Virus record (IMG/VR): IMGVR_UViG_3300020595_000009
Span: 1 to 64,000 of that record
DNA: 64,000 nt
Direction: 5' to 3' (one strand)
Origin: a virus
The notes below the pieces were generated by a model, which made no database searches, was not told the DNA's origin, and was given only the letters and a program-made list of their open reading frames with translations. Below are positions 35,605-45,215 of this stretch, piece after piece. Every line of letters begins with the position of its first letter. Within the stretch, counting starts at the first letter, position 1. The translations under genes were made by a program, and so were the position numbers.

Positions 35605-38600
35605 TCTTTAAGAGCCTCTTGCTTACCATTGCGCAAATCATATTTTGTATTTTTACAGGTTTGAAGATTATGTCCCTAACCTCACCCGAAGAACTACCTA
35701 GCTGGTCTTGAACTCCCTCTACAGAATAACTAGTTGCTTGATTTATAATGTTTGGAACTGGTAGCATACAAGATAAGAAAATGTTAATAGAAGCATCACC
35801 TTTGAAATTATTAGCTAATTCCGTGACGTTATCGGCTATCATTAGTTTTGAAATAAAATTACCTTCGGTGAGTAAATCTTGATTGTCTTCAATCATGCTA
35901 TAGTCAGGAACTGGATATTCGAACGAACAAAGTTCAGTCATTATAAAAGTAGCACCATATGATTCTTCATTGTGTCTAGCAAACATAACGCTTATCTTTT
36001 GATCTTTGTACAGGCCTAGAGTATCAGCTTCTCCATCGGTACCAAGCTCAGAGTACTCCCTACGAATCTCCAGAAAAGGATCACTCCTTAAGCGACGGGT
36101 GGGGTTGAAAATTGGCAAACGCTTTGTTGCGTAGGAAACAAACACTCTATACTTTATTTTAATATTAAAATTTTTAAATATAAAATCGTTTAGATCGTCG
36201 GCAAGTTCATACCCCGCTGGAAGATTAGGCTGCCTTTCCGCATAGTCATACAGTTTATGCATCAAAGGTTTGCTACCTTCGTTGTCCCCAAAAACATCAT
36301 CATAACTCAAAAGAACAGGTTCTCCATCTATGAGAGAGTTGAGGACCGCACCCTGTAAGAGTCCCTTGCCGGCGCCATCGGCGGTAACCGAAGTACTTGA
36401 CGAATTTGTGCCGCTGCGTTGTTCTTCTGAAGTAATGCTAGCAAGATCTACTCCATTAAGGGCGTCGCCCAGAGTGTGTGGGGACTTGAGAGTGACAACA
36501 AAAGACACATTTGACGTCAAGAAAGTCTGCTCTGAGCCATCGGGCGCTAGTGAGTATTTAAGCATTTTTGTCAAAGATTGAAAGGTCTGCCTCGGCTCTT
36601 CGACGAGGGGGACCAAGCCGCCAATGGTGTCCGGCTCGCCCATCGCCAAGTCATATACCGTCTCGCTAAGATGGCCCACTAAAAGATTTGGTGTTTTAAA
36701 GTTGTATATAATTGAATTATCTGTGCTACCTTCAATAACGTTCGAATATTGTAAGTTGTCATCTCTTAAGACAGATCGATTTGTAATAAAAGATTTAGAT
36801 ACAGAAGAAATAGCCTCTTCTAATAATAGATACATTAAATCTTGAGGCGTGGCACGGCGGCCCAGTGTATTGTTAAGAGAAGTTAGCTGGTTGGTTGTTT
36901 TTGCTATTTCATATACATAATATGAGATAGCATTCCAGCCACGAATTTTATTATTAAGATAATTAACCTCAAAATCAAAAAATAACATATTGATTTTTTT
37001 CTTTATTTCTAGCGTTTTTGCCAAGAGCGATCGATTGTAAGTAGCCGTTGAGAGATTGTTAGTTGAAAAAATTCTTCCTCCTGCATCTAAGACCGCAAAT
37101 CTTAAATGGGCGTCTTCAAGAAGAATGCAAGTAAAGATTGCTTTTATGTTTTCTTGTATGCTAACAACTTCATCATCTGTTTTTGTTAATAAAAGTTGGG
37201 AATATTCTGGAAGTTCCTTGATAAATCTTTTATAAGTTTTTTCTTGTTTAAAAGATCCGTTCAGATAATTTTCCATTATGCCTTCTAACTGCGAAGATGG
37301 TAGAAGATTTGAATTATCAGCAACCGGAAGCTCTCGCTCATCGCCCTCTGCAGCTGCTGGCGGAAGCTCTTCGCTTTCTGTCATTAGCTCGTCGACAACG
37401 GCGGGCTCTAAGTCAATGCCGGCATTTTCTAATCGATTTCTCAAAGAAGCGATAGTTATGTCTTTGCCCATCGCCTCTATTTGCCTAGATAAAGCATTAA
37501 AGTCGACTTCATCGTGAAATCGAACTTTCTCCAGGGCCTGCCTAACAAACTGACCTTCTTTTATCCTTTGGGTATTCAGGGCGCCAAATGATGTGCTGTA
37601 CAAATCCTCATCGGTAAGTAGGCCATTGAGGGGGTTGTTCAAAACGGGAATCGACAGCGCCTCTGTGAGCGGGGTGTATACTTGTTCTTCATAGAATTTT
37701 AACCCTATGTCAAAACTTTCTGACCAATCAACTATTTTAGGCAAATCTGCATATCCCGCTGCCATCTCTCTTGCGGCTTCTGGCATTTCATCTAAGTAAA
37801 ATAAGTCATTATTAAAAGCTGCTGTTAAGAAGCCACCACCAGCGCCTTGCGGAAGCGGAACGTCAATCGGGCCGTTCTCTGGATCAACACCCGACCTCAG
37901 AGGAGAACTTAGTTTATCAATTTTGTCCTCATAGTTTTTTGATCTTTTCATAAGGGACTTGCCATACGCTGTTATGCAAGCATCCAAGCTGCCTAATCTA
38001 GCCTTTATGCCATCTTCATGAAGCTCTCCTAGGGCCTCCTGGTCTCTGTTTAGGGCGAATTTTGGTGTGTTCTTGATTACCGGTAGTTCATTGGTTTGTC
38101 CGGCAGCTGCTAACTGTGGGATCAATAGTGAGGGGTGAGCTTGGTTTGGAAGTTGATCCTCTATCTCCCTTGTAAGGCTTTCTGGATCTGTAAGATATTT
38201 AAAGATCTTTGCGGCATCGTCCTTATCTGCTTCTCTTTGTTGTTGTAAAATCTTTTCTAGCTCTTCTCTCAATGCTGGATTTGGTTCTGTGCACAGTTGA
38301 TCAATCAAGTCAGAAATACTAGGATCTGAACATAAGTCTAAGTTGTTTACAAAGCCGTTTGCGCTCAGGCCCGGTAGTTGGGGTGAGAAGCCATCTAGTG
38401 TGTCAAGCAAGTCGCCTATGCCAATGATACTACCCATTGCTGAGCCAGCATCTGAAAGGATACTTGGGTTTAGCCTTATTTCTGATGCTAAATCGGAATT
38501 GATTGCTCTGAAATAGACGTCTGCTCTTTGGAAGGTGCCCTCACTGGCATCGCCATCAAGCAGGCGTGCTAGATCGGGTCCAGGTAAAATGCCTTTTCCG

Positions 38601-41197
38601 CAAGCATCTTTAAAAAAGTTGAGCAAGTCACGATTGTTTCTTTGGTTGCCTATTCTCGGTGTTAGGACGCTACAGGCAGCGACAGAAGGCAGGTCGACAC
38701 CATCTAGACCAGCACAAATAGCACCGGCAAGAGTTTGGCCAAAATCACGCAGGGCGTTTGCAAACTCGCAGGGCTCAAAATCAAAAATAAAGTCAGGTAT
38801 CAGTGATAATAAGAACTGAACCAGTGCATTTATCAACCTTAACAAGAGAGCATACAGAATTGATAAAACTGAGCCTAAAATGAAACCAAAAATGTCAGGC
38901 ATTGATATTTCTGGTAATCTAATGTTTAAAGGAAATAACTTAAAGTCTGGTAAATTTAGATCTGGTAGGTTACAGAAGTCTAAATTTTTCACGTCCCAAG
39001 CATTTAGCCACTCAGACCACTCATCAAAGTATTCCAAGATGGGCGCACCTAGTTCGTCAACTAAGAACATTATAAACTCTGTATAGACCTCAGCATTGTT
39101 TTGACGATCGCAGTTTGACAAACCAATAATTAAATCGATTAGTTCGTTTTTCATTTCGGGTGTAAAATCGGTGCCCCTTGCTATGTTGACTAGTCTTGTT
39201 CTCTTTTCTTTTTTTGTAGAATTCAGTTCAAGTCCGGCTTGGGGTTCACGTGAATTACCAGCGCCGGGCTCTTCTTCAGCTTCAATGTCTTCGAGATTAG
39301 CTGTCTCATCTAGATCGGTGCCAAGAAATTGCCTTGCGAGGAAAGACCCTTCTGACTCTGGCATCTCAACGGTTGATAGATCTCCGATGCCTTCAAGTGT
39401 TTCTAATACACTCTGTAACTCGTCGATATATATATCATCTTTATTTTCTTCCTCTTGTTCGGCTTCGATATCGGCTGATAGGCCGGCTAAACCAGCTGGC
39501 CCATTCAACCTTTCTTTTGCTATCTCGATCCTAGCTTCTAACTCATCTCGACGGTTACGGATTTCTGCTATTTCTTCTGCTGTTCCTTCTTGTATTATTT
39601 GTCGCTCTTCTTCCACTAGACCTGCACGCTCATCAAGCAAGGTGTTCAGTCTTCGTAGTCTTCTTTCCTCTATGGAGAATCCACCACCTACCGAGTTGGC
39701 CAAGTCGATACTCGCAAAAAATAAAGCAGCTCTTTGCAGGGCAGCGGGTGGAAGCCCTGACATTAAAGTGTTTATAGTTCTTGGATCATTGAAAAACTTA
39801 GAAATGCGTTCAGCCATTATTTTCTTGACAAAACTATCATCTAAGATTTCGTCGATACCATATCTTGAGGCTGTGCTCGCTAATGCAATTGCTAAAATTT
39901 GCTGCCATTCTATAGAGTTTGCAAACTGGCCAAACTTTGAGAGTTTTTTTGAGTCCTGATCGCTACTAATAAAATTGCCAGCCTTCTGAAGTTGTTCGAA
40001 GAAGTCTGTCACCTCGTCCTTTATTGAACTTCCCCCAACAAGAAACTCTTTTCTCAGAGTTTGCTTCATAGCGTCCCTAATATCACTATTTTCTAGGAAT
40101 CCGCTTTCGTCTATAAGGTCCTCGGCGGTTTTGAAGGGGTTGTCCTTCAGTAGAGATCTGGCTTCTTTCGTGGGCACGTCTGATAAACTTTGTCTAATCC
40201 TTGCTGTAATGTCAGCAGCGGATACGTTTTGGCGGGAGTTAGCAGCAGCCAAACAATCATTTTGTACGATTTCTACATTGGGCGCTATAAAGTTTCTTCT
40301 TACCAGGTTGTCAAACTTTATGTTCAGCCCTCTGAATGTTGTCGCAAATAGGTCTGGATAAATTGATTCAAAGTTATAAAGATAAAAGTTTGCCCGAGCG
40401 TCATTGAGGGCTTTGTATTTCCTAGTCTCAAACTCTTCAGCTGATTGACGAAAAACTAATTGTATTTCGTTACTTACTTTTTCGTTTACATACTCGATCT
40501 TGGATATGGTCTGAAAGTTGTCTGCAAAGTGTATGGTTATGCTTTCACCATCTTTGTTTGGCTTGTTTGGGATAACAGTGTCTAGGAAGCTTGCAAGCTT
40601 GGTTAGCTGCTTCTTTTTAGTTGAGAACTTTCTAAAGTTGATTCCTTTTACTATGCTACGGCTTGTTGGCCTTTGTAACGCTAGGAAGTTGATCTTCATA
40701 AACGTTTGTATGAACCTAACTTTCTTTTTAAAGTCTCTATAGTTGCAGATCTTTATTCTTGCAATTGTCGGTAAATCTTCGCTGGGGTATAAAATAGGGT
40801 CTTCACCAGCAGAGCCTGTGCCGGCAGGGGGCTTCAGTAAGTCTAGTGGTATGAAGAAAACCTTTTTAAATACAACATCTTCACATTCTTCTTCGCCTAG
40901 GTTTATAAATTCAACCCTTTCTAGTGTGATCCTATCCCCCTCTGACGTTATTGCAGTTCCGTCAACTGTATTGTTTGTAAAGAAGGCCGCACCCTTTCCA
41001 AGGTTTGCATAATATAAGGAGAAAATGTTAATAGCTTCTGTTTTTAGGTTGGTCCTCAAAGAAGGTAGGTCAATTCCGCCTGAGTTCTTTATGCTGAATC
41101 TAGTTTCTACATAGATTGCTGCAACTGAGGATAAGCCTCCAGGGTTGGACGTCTCTATTTCGCTAACTTTATTTAGTATTAGTTCTTCAAAAATCAT
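35597..41197 (-). CDS. Giant virion protein, 1866 residues, with hydrophobic centre and coiled coil
   Basis: A 1866-residue protein beginning MIFEELILNKVSEIET. Residues about 510-580 are a charged coiled coil (RRLNTLLDERAGLVEE and on). Residues about 755-805 are very hydrophobic (DIFGFILGSVLSILYALLL, LVQFLLSLIPDFIF), long enough for one or two membrane passes. The rest is mixed and acidic in places. Coiled coil plus a buried hydrophobic stretch is seen in tape-measure and hub proteins that cross the membrane at infection, so such a role is possible, but the many other folded-looking parts argue against a simple tape measure. It is coupled with gp25-like and the 300-residue genes. Confidence 0.7.
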   Translation of the reverse strand: MIFEELILNKVSEIETSNPGGLSSVAAIYVETRFSIKNSGGIDLPSLRTNLKTEAINIFSLYYANLGKGAAFFTNNTVDGTAITSEGDRITLERVEFINLGEEECEDVVFKKVFFIPLDLLKPPAGTGSAGEDPILYPSEDLPTIARIKICNYRDFKKKVRFIQTFMKINFLALQRPTSRSIVKGINFRKFSTKKKQLTKLASFLDTVIPNKPNKDGESITIHFADNFQTISKIEYVNEKVSNEIQLVFRQSAEEFETRKYKALNDARANFYLYNFESIYPDLFATTFRGLNIKFDNLVRRNFIAPNVEIVQNDCLAAANSRQNVSAADITARIRQSLSDVPTKEARSLLKDNPFKTAEDLIDESGFLENSDIRDAMKQTLRKEFLVGGSSIKDEVTDFFEQLQKAGNFISSDQDSKKLSKFGQFANSIEWQQILAIALASTASRYGIDEILDDSFVKKIMAERISKFFNDPRTINTLMSGLPPAALQRAALFFASIDLANSVGGGFSIEERRLRRLNTLLDERAGLVEEERQIIQEGTAEEIAEIRNRRDELEARIEIAKERLNGPAGLAGLSADIEAEQEEENKDDIYIDELQSVLETLEGIGDLSTVEMPESEGSFLARQFLGTDLDETANLEDIEAEEEPGAGNSREPQAGLELNSTKKEKRTRLVNIARGTDFTPEMKNELIDLIIGLSNCDRQNNAEVYTEFIMFLVDELGAPILEYFDEWSEWLNAWDVKNLDFCNLPDLNLPDFKLFPLNIRLPEISMPDIFGFILGSVLSILYALLLRLINALVQFLLSLIPDFIFDFEPCEFANALRDFGQTLAGAICAGLDGVDLPSVAACSVLTPRIGNQRNNRDLLNFFKDACGKGILPGPDLARLLDGDASEGTFQRADVYFRAINSDLASEIRLNPSILSDAGSAMGSIIGIGDLLDTLDGFSPQLPGLSANGFVNNLDLCSDPSISDLIDQLCTEPNPALREELEKILQQQREADKDDAAKIFKYLTDPESLTREIEDQLPNQAHPSLLIPQLAAAGQTNELPVIKNTPKFALNRDQEALGELHEDGIKARLGSLDACITAYGKSLMKRSKNYEDKIDKLSSPLRSGVDPENGPIDVPLPQGAGGGFLTAAFNNDLFYLDEMPEAAREMAAGYADLPKIVDWSESFDIGLKFYEEQVYTPLTEALSIPVLNNPLNGLLTDEDLYSTSFGALNTQRIKEGQFVRQALEKVRFHDEVDFNALSRQIEAMGKDITIASLRNRLENAGIDLEPAVVDELMTESEELPPAAAEGDERELPVADNSNLLPSSQLEGIMENYLNGSFKQEKTYKRFIKELPEYSQLLLTKTDDEVVSIQENIKAIFTCILLEDAHLRFAVLDAGGRIFSTNNLSTATYNRSLLAKTLEIKKKINMLFFDFEVNYLNNKIRGWNAISYYVYEIAKTTNQLTSLNNTLGRRATPQDLMYLLLEEAISSVSKSFITNRSVLRDDNLQYSNVIEGSTDNSIIYNFKTPNLLVGHLSETVYDLAMGEPDTIGGLVPLVEEPRQTFQSLTKMLKYSLAPDGSEQTFLTSNVSFVVTLKSPHTLGDALNGVDLASITSEEQRSGTNSSSTSVTADGAGKGLLQGAVLNSLIDGEPVLLSYDDVFGDNEGSKPLMHKLYDYAERQPNLPAGYELADDLNDFIFKNFNIKIKYRVFVSYATKRLPIFNPTRRLRSDPFLEIRREYSELGTDGEADTLGLYKDQKISVMFARHNEESYGATFIMTELCSFEYPVPDYSMIEDNQDLLTEGNFISKLMIADNVTELANNFKGDASINIFLSCMLPVPNIINQATSYSVEGVQDQLGSSSGEVRDIIFKPVKIQNMICAMVSKRLLKNV

Positions 41198-42099
41198 TAG
41201 TTTACTCTATGATAACTAGAAAGTATGTCTTTATAGCCAATGCTAGTTAAATAGTTTACTGTGTCTGATGTCAAACTTATCTTTTGTGAGATACCTTTTA
41301 AGATAATCTTTGTGTCCTCTAGGGACTTGAGCACAGTGGGGACGGTTGCGACGGTGCCATTTCCTGGCCACGGCACTCCTAGAGCTAACAAGATGCCGGT
41401 TTCATAAGTAAGCATCGCCTTGGACATTTCCATTACAAGACCGTTTGTATCGCTGATCTGCTTTATAAGTTTGTTTAGAAACTCAACTAAGTTCTCTCCT
41501 TTTACCATAGGCTGTAGATCCGAGTCATCATTCCCACCTATCAGGTCCACTCCAAGAGACCGGTTGATTAGTTTTCCATTGGAGTTTCTGTTATTGACCT
41601 TTGTTACAAGCTTTATTCCAGCGTCGTCTGCTATTATTCTTATAGCGTCTGCTTTTAGAGCGACGGCAGAGCGAGCAATGGCGTTTGGAGAATTCTTGCT
41701 GGTGATTTTAAAGTTTTGATCTACGTCTGTCTTCTCGGCAATGTAAACTCTGGCAGCGTCTGTTATAAAGTTAGGATCGACAAAAACCTTTTCGTCTTTT
41801 GGCGCACCCGGCGCTCTGCGGCCGACAACTAAGTCAATAGAATGGGCGCCCGGTGCTCCAATGCCGCCGTAACCGGTTAGGCGGTCCTTTGGGCGGTCCC
41901 TTCCTAAAACAATAAAAGAGTTTGCGTTTGAGAATACTTTTTCACACTTGGCAGAAATAAACTCTGGTAAGGGCTCAAACTTTTCGGCGCATCCAATACC
42001 TGAGCCTGTACTGTTCTTTTCAAAAGTTTTTTCTTCTATCTGTTTGTTGGCTTCTTTGGATACAACATTGTTTTCATTTAGTTTTTCTATTCTTGGCAT
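41197..42099 (-). CDS. Virion-associated protein of 300 residues
   Basis: This protein begins MPRIEKLNENNVVSKEANKQI. Its middle holds a glycine-rich segment YGGIGAPGAHSIDLVVGR, followed by DPNFITDAARVYIAEKTDVD and RSAVALKADAIRIIADDAGIKLV, a set of beta strands suited to a beta-helix or needle-like part. The C-terminal 90 residues are helical. Its place directly before the 1866-residue gene and after the 506-residue gene suggests a baseplate or hub part. One-base TAATG overlaps on both sides show tight coupling. Function is otherwise unknown. Confidence 0.72.
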   Translation of the reverse strand: MPRIEKLNENNVVSKEANKQIEEKTFEKNSTGSGIGCAEKFEPLPEFISAKCEKVFSNANSFIVLGRDRPKDRLTGYGGIGAPGAHSIDLVVGRRAPGAPKDEKVFVDPNFITDAARVYIAEKTDVDQNFKITSKNSPNAIARSAVALKADAIRIIADDAGIKLVTKVNNRNSNGKLINRSLGVDLIGGNDDSDLQPMVKGENLVEFLNKLIKQISDTNGLVMEMSKAMLTYETGILLALGVPWPGNGTVATVPTVLKSLEDTKIILKGISQKISLTSDTVNYLTSIGYKDILSSYHRVN

Positions 42100-42389
42100 T
42101 ATTCTTCTTCTTTATCGTTTATAATGTCGTATAACTGATCTTTGTCTGATGACGAGAACTCAAAAGATGAAGTTTTTTGTTTTTGCATCAAAGCAGCAAC
42201 CTTTACTAACTGCTCATTGGATCGTTGTAGAGTTTCAACATATTTAGCAGCAACAGGGCCAACTTCTCTGTGACGTTCTTCGGCTGCGCCTAGGTATTTC
42301 ATTAGGTCTTGGAGAAGTTCTTTTGTTGTTGCCCTGTCTTCCTCAATGTTGTCTAGGGCGCTTGATAATGTTTCGTCTAGGTTTTTCAT
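42099..42389 (-). CDS. Small helical phage protein
   Basis: A 96-residue, mostly helical, charged protein (MKNLDETLSSALDNIEED at the start, KDQLYDIINDKEEE at the end) without cysteines or membrane segments. Its heptad-like spacing of L, V and A suggests a coiled coil. It is nested between two virion genes with one-base junctions, so it is probably an assembly helper or chaperone, but this is inference from position. Confidence 0.7.
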   Translation of the reverse strand: MKNLDETLSSALDNIEEDRATTKELLQDLMKYLGAAEERHREVGPVAAKYVETLQRSNEQLVKVAALMQKQKTSSFEFSSSDKDQLYDIINDKEEE

Positions 42390-43910
42390 TTAATATCCTT
42401 CGTGCGCTTTGACTTCTTGTCGGCCGAATTCGTCGAAGCCAGATGTTATCATTTGGCCTGATGCGCTCCTTTCTTTAAAGAAACCAGAGTAGCGCACCCG
42501 GTTGTGAGCTTCGTCGAGAGTAAAGTGGATGTCACCTCTGGCCACCTCTGCGCCAGTATCAGTGCGATAATAATCCCCGTCACGTTTTTCTACCCTGACT
42601 GCCTCGCTATGGTGTCTTCCGGCATTTCCAATATAATATACACGATCGCCGGTTGGGCCAGGAAAGTTGTGAAACGAGTAGCCGGCGGTAGGGTGCCCAT
42701 ATCGCCCTTTAATATATTTTAGCATACCTCTCGCTTCTTGCATTGGTATACCATAGCCTCCATAATTTAGTGGCATGTTAACATAACCAACAGAAGAAAG
42801 CAGCTGTCCTAGGCCTATAGCTGATGAGTTTATTCCGTCTGGTAGTCTAACACCCCGTTCGGGGTGAGACGCAGATCGCAGGTGCGAGGGGTTCTGGACC
42901 CAATTTATTCCGGCTACTATATTTTCTGGGTTCTTGCCTCCGTCGATGTCTTCCGTCCATGGTTGTGGCAGTCTAAAACTGGGATCACGTGAAAATTCAA
43001 ATTTGTAGTTTAGTCGACCAACAACACCACCAGACTCACGTGAAACCAACCCGCCGCCATCTATATCTCTTCTAGAGCCGACTAGGCCAGGGAGGCGCCC
43101 CCATTGCTCAGGCATACCTTCTTCTCTTCTGGCGGCTTCGACAAATAACTCCGTTAACTGTGTGGAGCCAGGTGGATAGACAACTCCAGGGCTAAACACC
43201 TCCCAATCTGCTGGTGTGCCTAGGCGCCCTTCTATGTCTGACGCAGTGGCTAGTCTGGGTGTGAAAAAGCCTCCCGGGCTGCCTAGCGCACTTCCGAAAA
43301 CTCTAAATAACCCATCGGCCAACGGATTGGTTCCAAAATGAGATGCCGCTCCACCGCCTCGTACAACACCTTCAGAAAAGTTGTTTCTTACGACAACTTT
43401 TCTAACTACGGCGCCGTTCCATGAGTTTTGTTCTGGTTTATATACCTCAACAATGTCACCACGACCAAAAGACTCTATTGTTTCACTAACCGGCTTTTCT
43501 GATATTGCATTACCTTGAAGCCCCATCATATCAACATGTTGCTCGGGTGAGTTTGCGTAATTAGAAGGATCTGGCGCAAACTGATCAGATTCATCTCTCA
43601 GGGAAAAAATAAAATATTCAGGCATTTCCTCTGGCATTTTTGCCGAACTGGCATACAAACCGGGGTATAGATGGCGGGCTGGGCGGCCGGCTGTCACGCC
43701 AAGTACTTTTGCCCTGAACAGGTTCCCGAAACTTGATAAAGTGTCGGTACTATAAGAATTTTGCAGGGTGCTTTGAACCATTTGATAAAAAGGTTCTAAT
43801 ATTCCGGTTCTTACATCCAAAACCTTTTCAGAGTTTGAATAGTTATTTGGACTTATATTATTATAAGACCCAAATCTTTCTGGTCTTTGTCGACGTGGTG
43901 TATTTGCCAT
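42390..43910 (-). CDS. Virion protein of 506 residues, possible baseplate hub part
   Basis: A 506-residue protein with an N-terminal helical part (about 30-65), then strands around residues 70-175 ending in a short beta-type block FGRGDIVEVYKPEQNSWNGAVVRKV, which resembles the small barrel of phage hub and spike proteins. The middle is G, P, R and S rich. The C-terminal 120 residues contain YGGYGIPMQEARGML, a GYSFHNFPGP step and GDIHFTLDEAHNRV; the H and D spacing could be a metal site, but no lytic family is clear. It is the first gene after the sigma factor and the first of the baseplate block. Role inferred from position. Confidence 0.68.
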   Translation of the reverse strand: MANTPRRQRPERFGSYNNISPNNYSNSEKVLDVRTGILEPFYQMVQSTLQNSYSTDTLSSFGNLFRAKVLGVTAGRPARHLYPGLYASSAKMPEEMPEYFIFSLRDESDQFAPDPSNYANSPEQHVDMMGLQGNAISEKPVSETIESFGRGDIVEVYKPEQNSWNGAVVRKVVVRNNFSEGVVRGGGAASHFGTNPLADGLFRVFGSALGSPGGFFTPRLATASDIEGRLGTPADWEVFSPGVVYPPGSTQLTELFVEAARREEGMPEQWGRLPGLVGSRRDIDGGGLVSRESGGVVGRLNYKFEFSRDPSFRLPQPWTEDIDGGKNPENIVAGINWVQNPSHLRSASHPERGVRLPDGINSSAIGLGQLLSSVGYVNMPLNYGGYGIPMQEARGMLKYIKGRYGHPTAGYSFHNFPGPTGDRVYYIGNAGRHHSEAVRVEKRDGDYYRTDTGAEVARGDIHFTLDEAHNRVRYSGFFKERSASGQMITSGFDEFGRQEVKAHEGY

Positions 43911-43928
43911 ACAAAACTACCTCTTAAG

Positions 43929-43939
43929 ATAAATAGTTC
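43929..43939 (-). promoter_or_regulatory. Partial copy of the near-palindromic element before the 506-residue gene
   Basis: On the minus strand AACTATTTATC lies in the 33-base gap between the sigma factor gene and the 506-residue gene, 18 bases before the ATG and followed by AAGAGG. It matches the first ten bases of the two 15-mers and sits at nearly the same distance from its start codon. Confidence 0.35.
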
Positions 43940-43943
43940 CGCC

Positions 43944-44648
43944 TTAGATTTCTCCGTTGTCCCACTCGGCTCTTAGATTTCGATATTTTTTTCTTACTTT
44001 TGTTAGAGAAGAAGTTATTTGCTTTGTGCTAAAGCCGGTAATCTCCCGCAGGTAAACATACACAGCTTTTTTGTTAAAAATGTCAATCTGCTCTACTGAC
44101 TCAAATAAAACTTCGACTGCTTCTAAGATTTTTCTATCTTGAGCGCTGGATGTTTCTTCCTTCCACCATACTATTTCTTCGTGGAGCACCTCAATGAACT
44201 CTGCTTTTGTGCGATCTTGGATGTAAGTGTTTCGAACGATAAGCTTTTCATCCATCATTGTATCAGAAACATCCAAGGCAACTTCTTTTTGAAGCTTCTT
44301 TTTTCTTTTCTTGGTCTCGGCAATAAACCAGTTCTTTGTGATCACTGAAAAGTAAGTAAAGGCTTTATAACCCTTTTCAACATCAAACTTTTCTAAGATT
44401 GTAACCAAAAAGACTTTACAATCTTCTTTTAGAATATCGCAATTTGGAAGTGAGTTAAACTTATAGGTATAAACAATCTTATCAACTAACTCGTCAAAAG
44501 CAGGTTGGATTAGTGTGCCGTATAGCTCTTCTCTTCTAGCTTTTGATTCTGATTTACAGTATTCAAGGATTGCGTCCTCGTGTACCTGCGTAAAATACAT
44601 GTTTTTTTTCTTTGGATACTTGCTCTTCCTTCTCTTCTTCACTGTCAT
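43944..44648 (-). CDS. Late transcription sigma factor (T4 gp55-like)
   Basis: This 234-residue protein resembles the T4 gp55 class of small sigma factors that direct host RNA polymerase to late promoters. Region-2-like sequence is at about residues 80-115 (ILEKFDVEKGYKAFTYFSVITKNWFIAE, given here as landmarks only in part), ending in a basic KKRKKK patch. The C-terminal part has a helix-turn-helix-like TGFSTKQITSSLTKVRKKYRN. The ATG at 44648 is chosen because AGGAG lies seven bases before it; this adds a basic MTVKKRRKSKYPKKK tail and an 86-base overlap with the upstream gene. It sits right before the baseplate genes it probably activates. Confidence 0.82.
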   Translation of the reverse strand: MTVKKRRKSKYPKKKNMYFTQVHEDAILEYCKSESKARREELYGTLIQPAFDELVDKIVYTYKFNSLPNCDILKEDCKVFLVTILEKFDVEKGYKAFTYFSVITKNWFIAETKKRKKKLQKEVALDVSDTMMDEKLIVRNTYIQDRTKAEFIEVLHEEIVWWKEETSSAQDRKILEAVEVLFESVEQIDIFNKKAVYVYLREITGFSTKQITSSLTKVRKKYRNLRAEWDNGEI

Positions 44649-44949
44649 CTATTTGCTCCTCTAGGGCATCTGTAAGCTCTTCTTCCTCTAACCTGCTAAA
44701 CAGGGTTGTAAAGTCTCCAACTCTCTCTGAGACGGCCTTTGAGTGCTCTAACAAGGCACGTAAGGTTTCATCTCCATAAAAGGATTCAAGCTGGTATACT
44801 TGTTCGACGTGGCGATGATAAATGTTGAGGTCTGTAATCACTTCCTCGACTTCTAATGAAAGGTCTGAAAGGTCGGTTACAAGGCGGCGGCCATACCAAG
44901 TTAGAATTACATTAAGTAATACCGAAACTGTTATAATACCATAAATCAT
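44563..44949 (-). CDS. Membrane-anchored coiled-coil phage protein
   Basis: The start is the ATG at 44949, which overlaps the upstream stop as ATGA; a TTG one codon upstream is less likely. The 128-residue product has one membrane segment at about 1-18 (MIYGIITVSVLLNVILTWYG) shown here only as a landmark, then a helical region with LESFYGDETLRALLEHSK, which is a motif I recall from T4-like marine phages, and a very acidic tail with EEEEL and DSEEEKEE. Function unknown. Its last 86 bases encode the sigma factor's start in another frame. Confidence 0.72.
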   Translation of the reverse strand: MIYGIITVSVLLNVILTWYGRRLVTDLSDLSLEVEEVITDLNIYHRHVEQVYQLESFYGDETLRALLEHSKAVSERVGDFTTLFSRLEEEELTDALEEQIDDSEEEKEEQVSKEKKHVFYAGTRGRNP

Positions 44950-45215
44950 CAATCCAACATCCTATTTGCTAAATTATTTTTTTCGTCTTGAAGAATTTTT
45001 CTGTTTTCTTCAATGTAATCTTTTGTTAGTTCGCCGGTCTTTTTTGAAGTTTCTTCGGCGGTTCTTCGGATACTAACAGTAGATAATTGTTTTGTTATTT
45101 CGCCTTTATCGGCGCAATCATACACTTCTGAGCAAGTGGTTGGGGTTTCGTCGGACCCAACCATTGCCTTGAAGGATGAACCACATTTTTTACATTCGTA
45201 AGCGTAAATGGGCAT
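44949..45215 (-). CDS. FmdB-type zinc ribbon protein
   Basis: This 88-residue protein begins MPIYAYECKKCGSSF, the usual opening of the FmdB-type zinc ribbon family, with C8 and C11 as the first pair and C28/C34 (CSEVYDC) as the second. The C-terminal half is a charged helix (TKDYIEENRKILQDEKN). Members are common in T4-like phages as small putative regulators that bind nucleic acid or RNA polymerase. Its place among transcription genes next to the sigma factor fits such a role, but this is inference. Confidence 0.85.
   Translation of the reverse strand: MPIYAYECKKCGSSFKAMVGSDETPTTCSEVYDCADKGEITKQLSTVSIRRTAEETSKKTGELTKDYIEENRKILQDEKNNLANRMLD

Noticed and set aside
39171-39959. A 262-codon open frame on the plus strand
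   Set aside because: It lies fully inside the 1866-residue gene on the other strand, is S/R/A-rich without any family pattern and has no ribosome site; it mirrors codon bias of the real gene.
35597-41197. Calling the 1866-residue gene a tape measure outright
   Set aside because: Coiled coil and hydrophobic parts fit, but most of the chain looks folded and not helical throughout, so the role is left open.
42390-43910. M15-type peptidase or lysozyme domain in the 506-residue protein
   Set aside because: H, D and S-F-H spacing is suggestive, but the needed motif order could not be matched, so only a possible metal site is noted.
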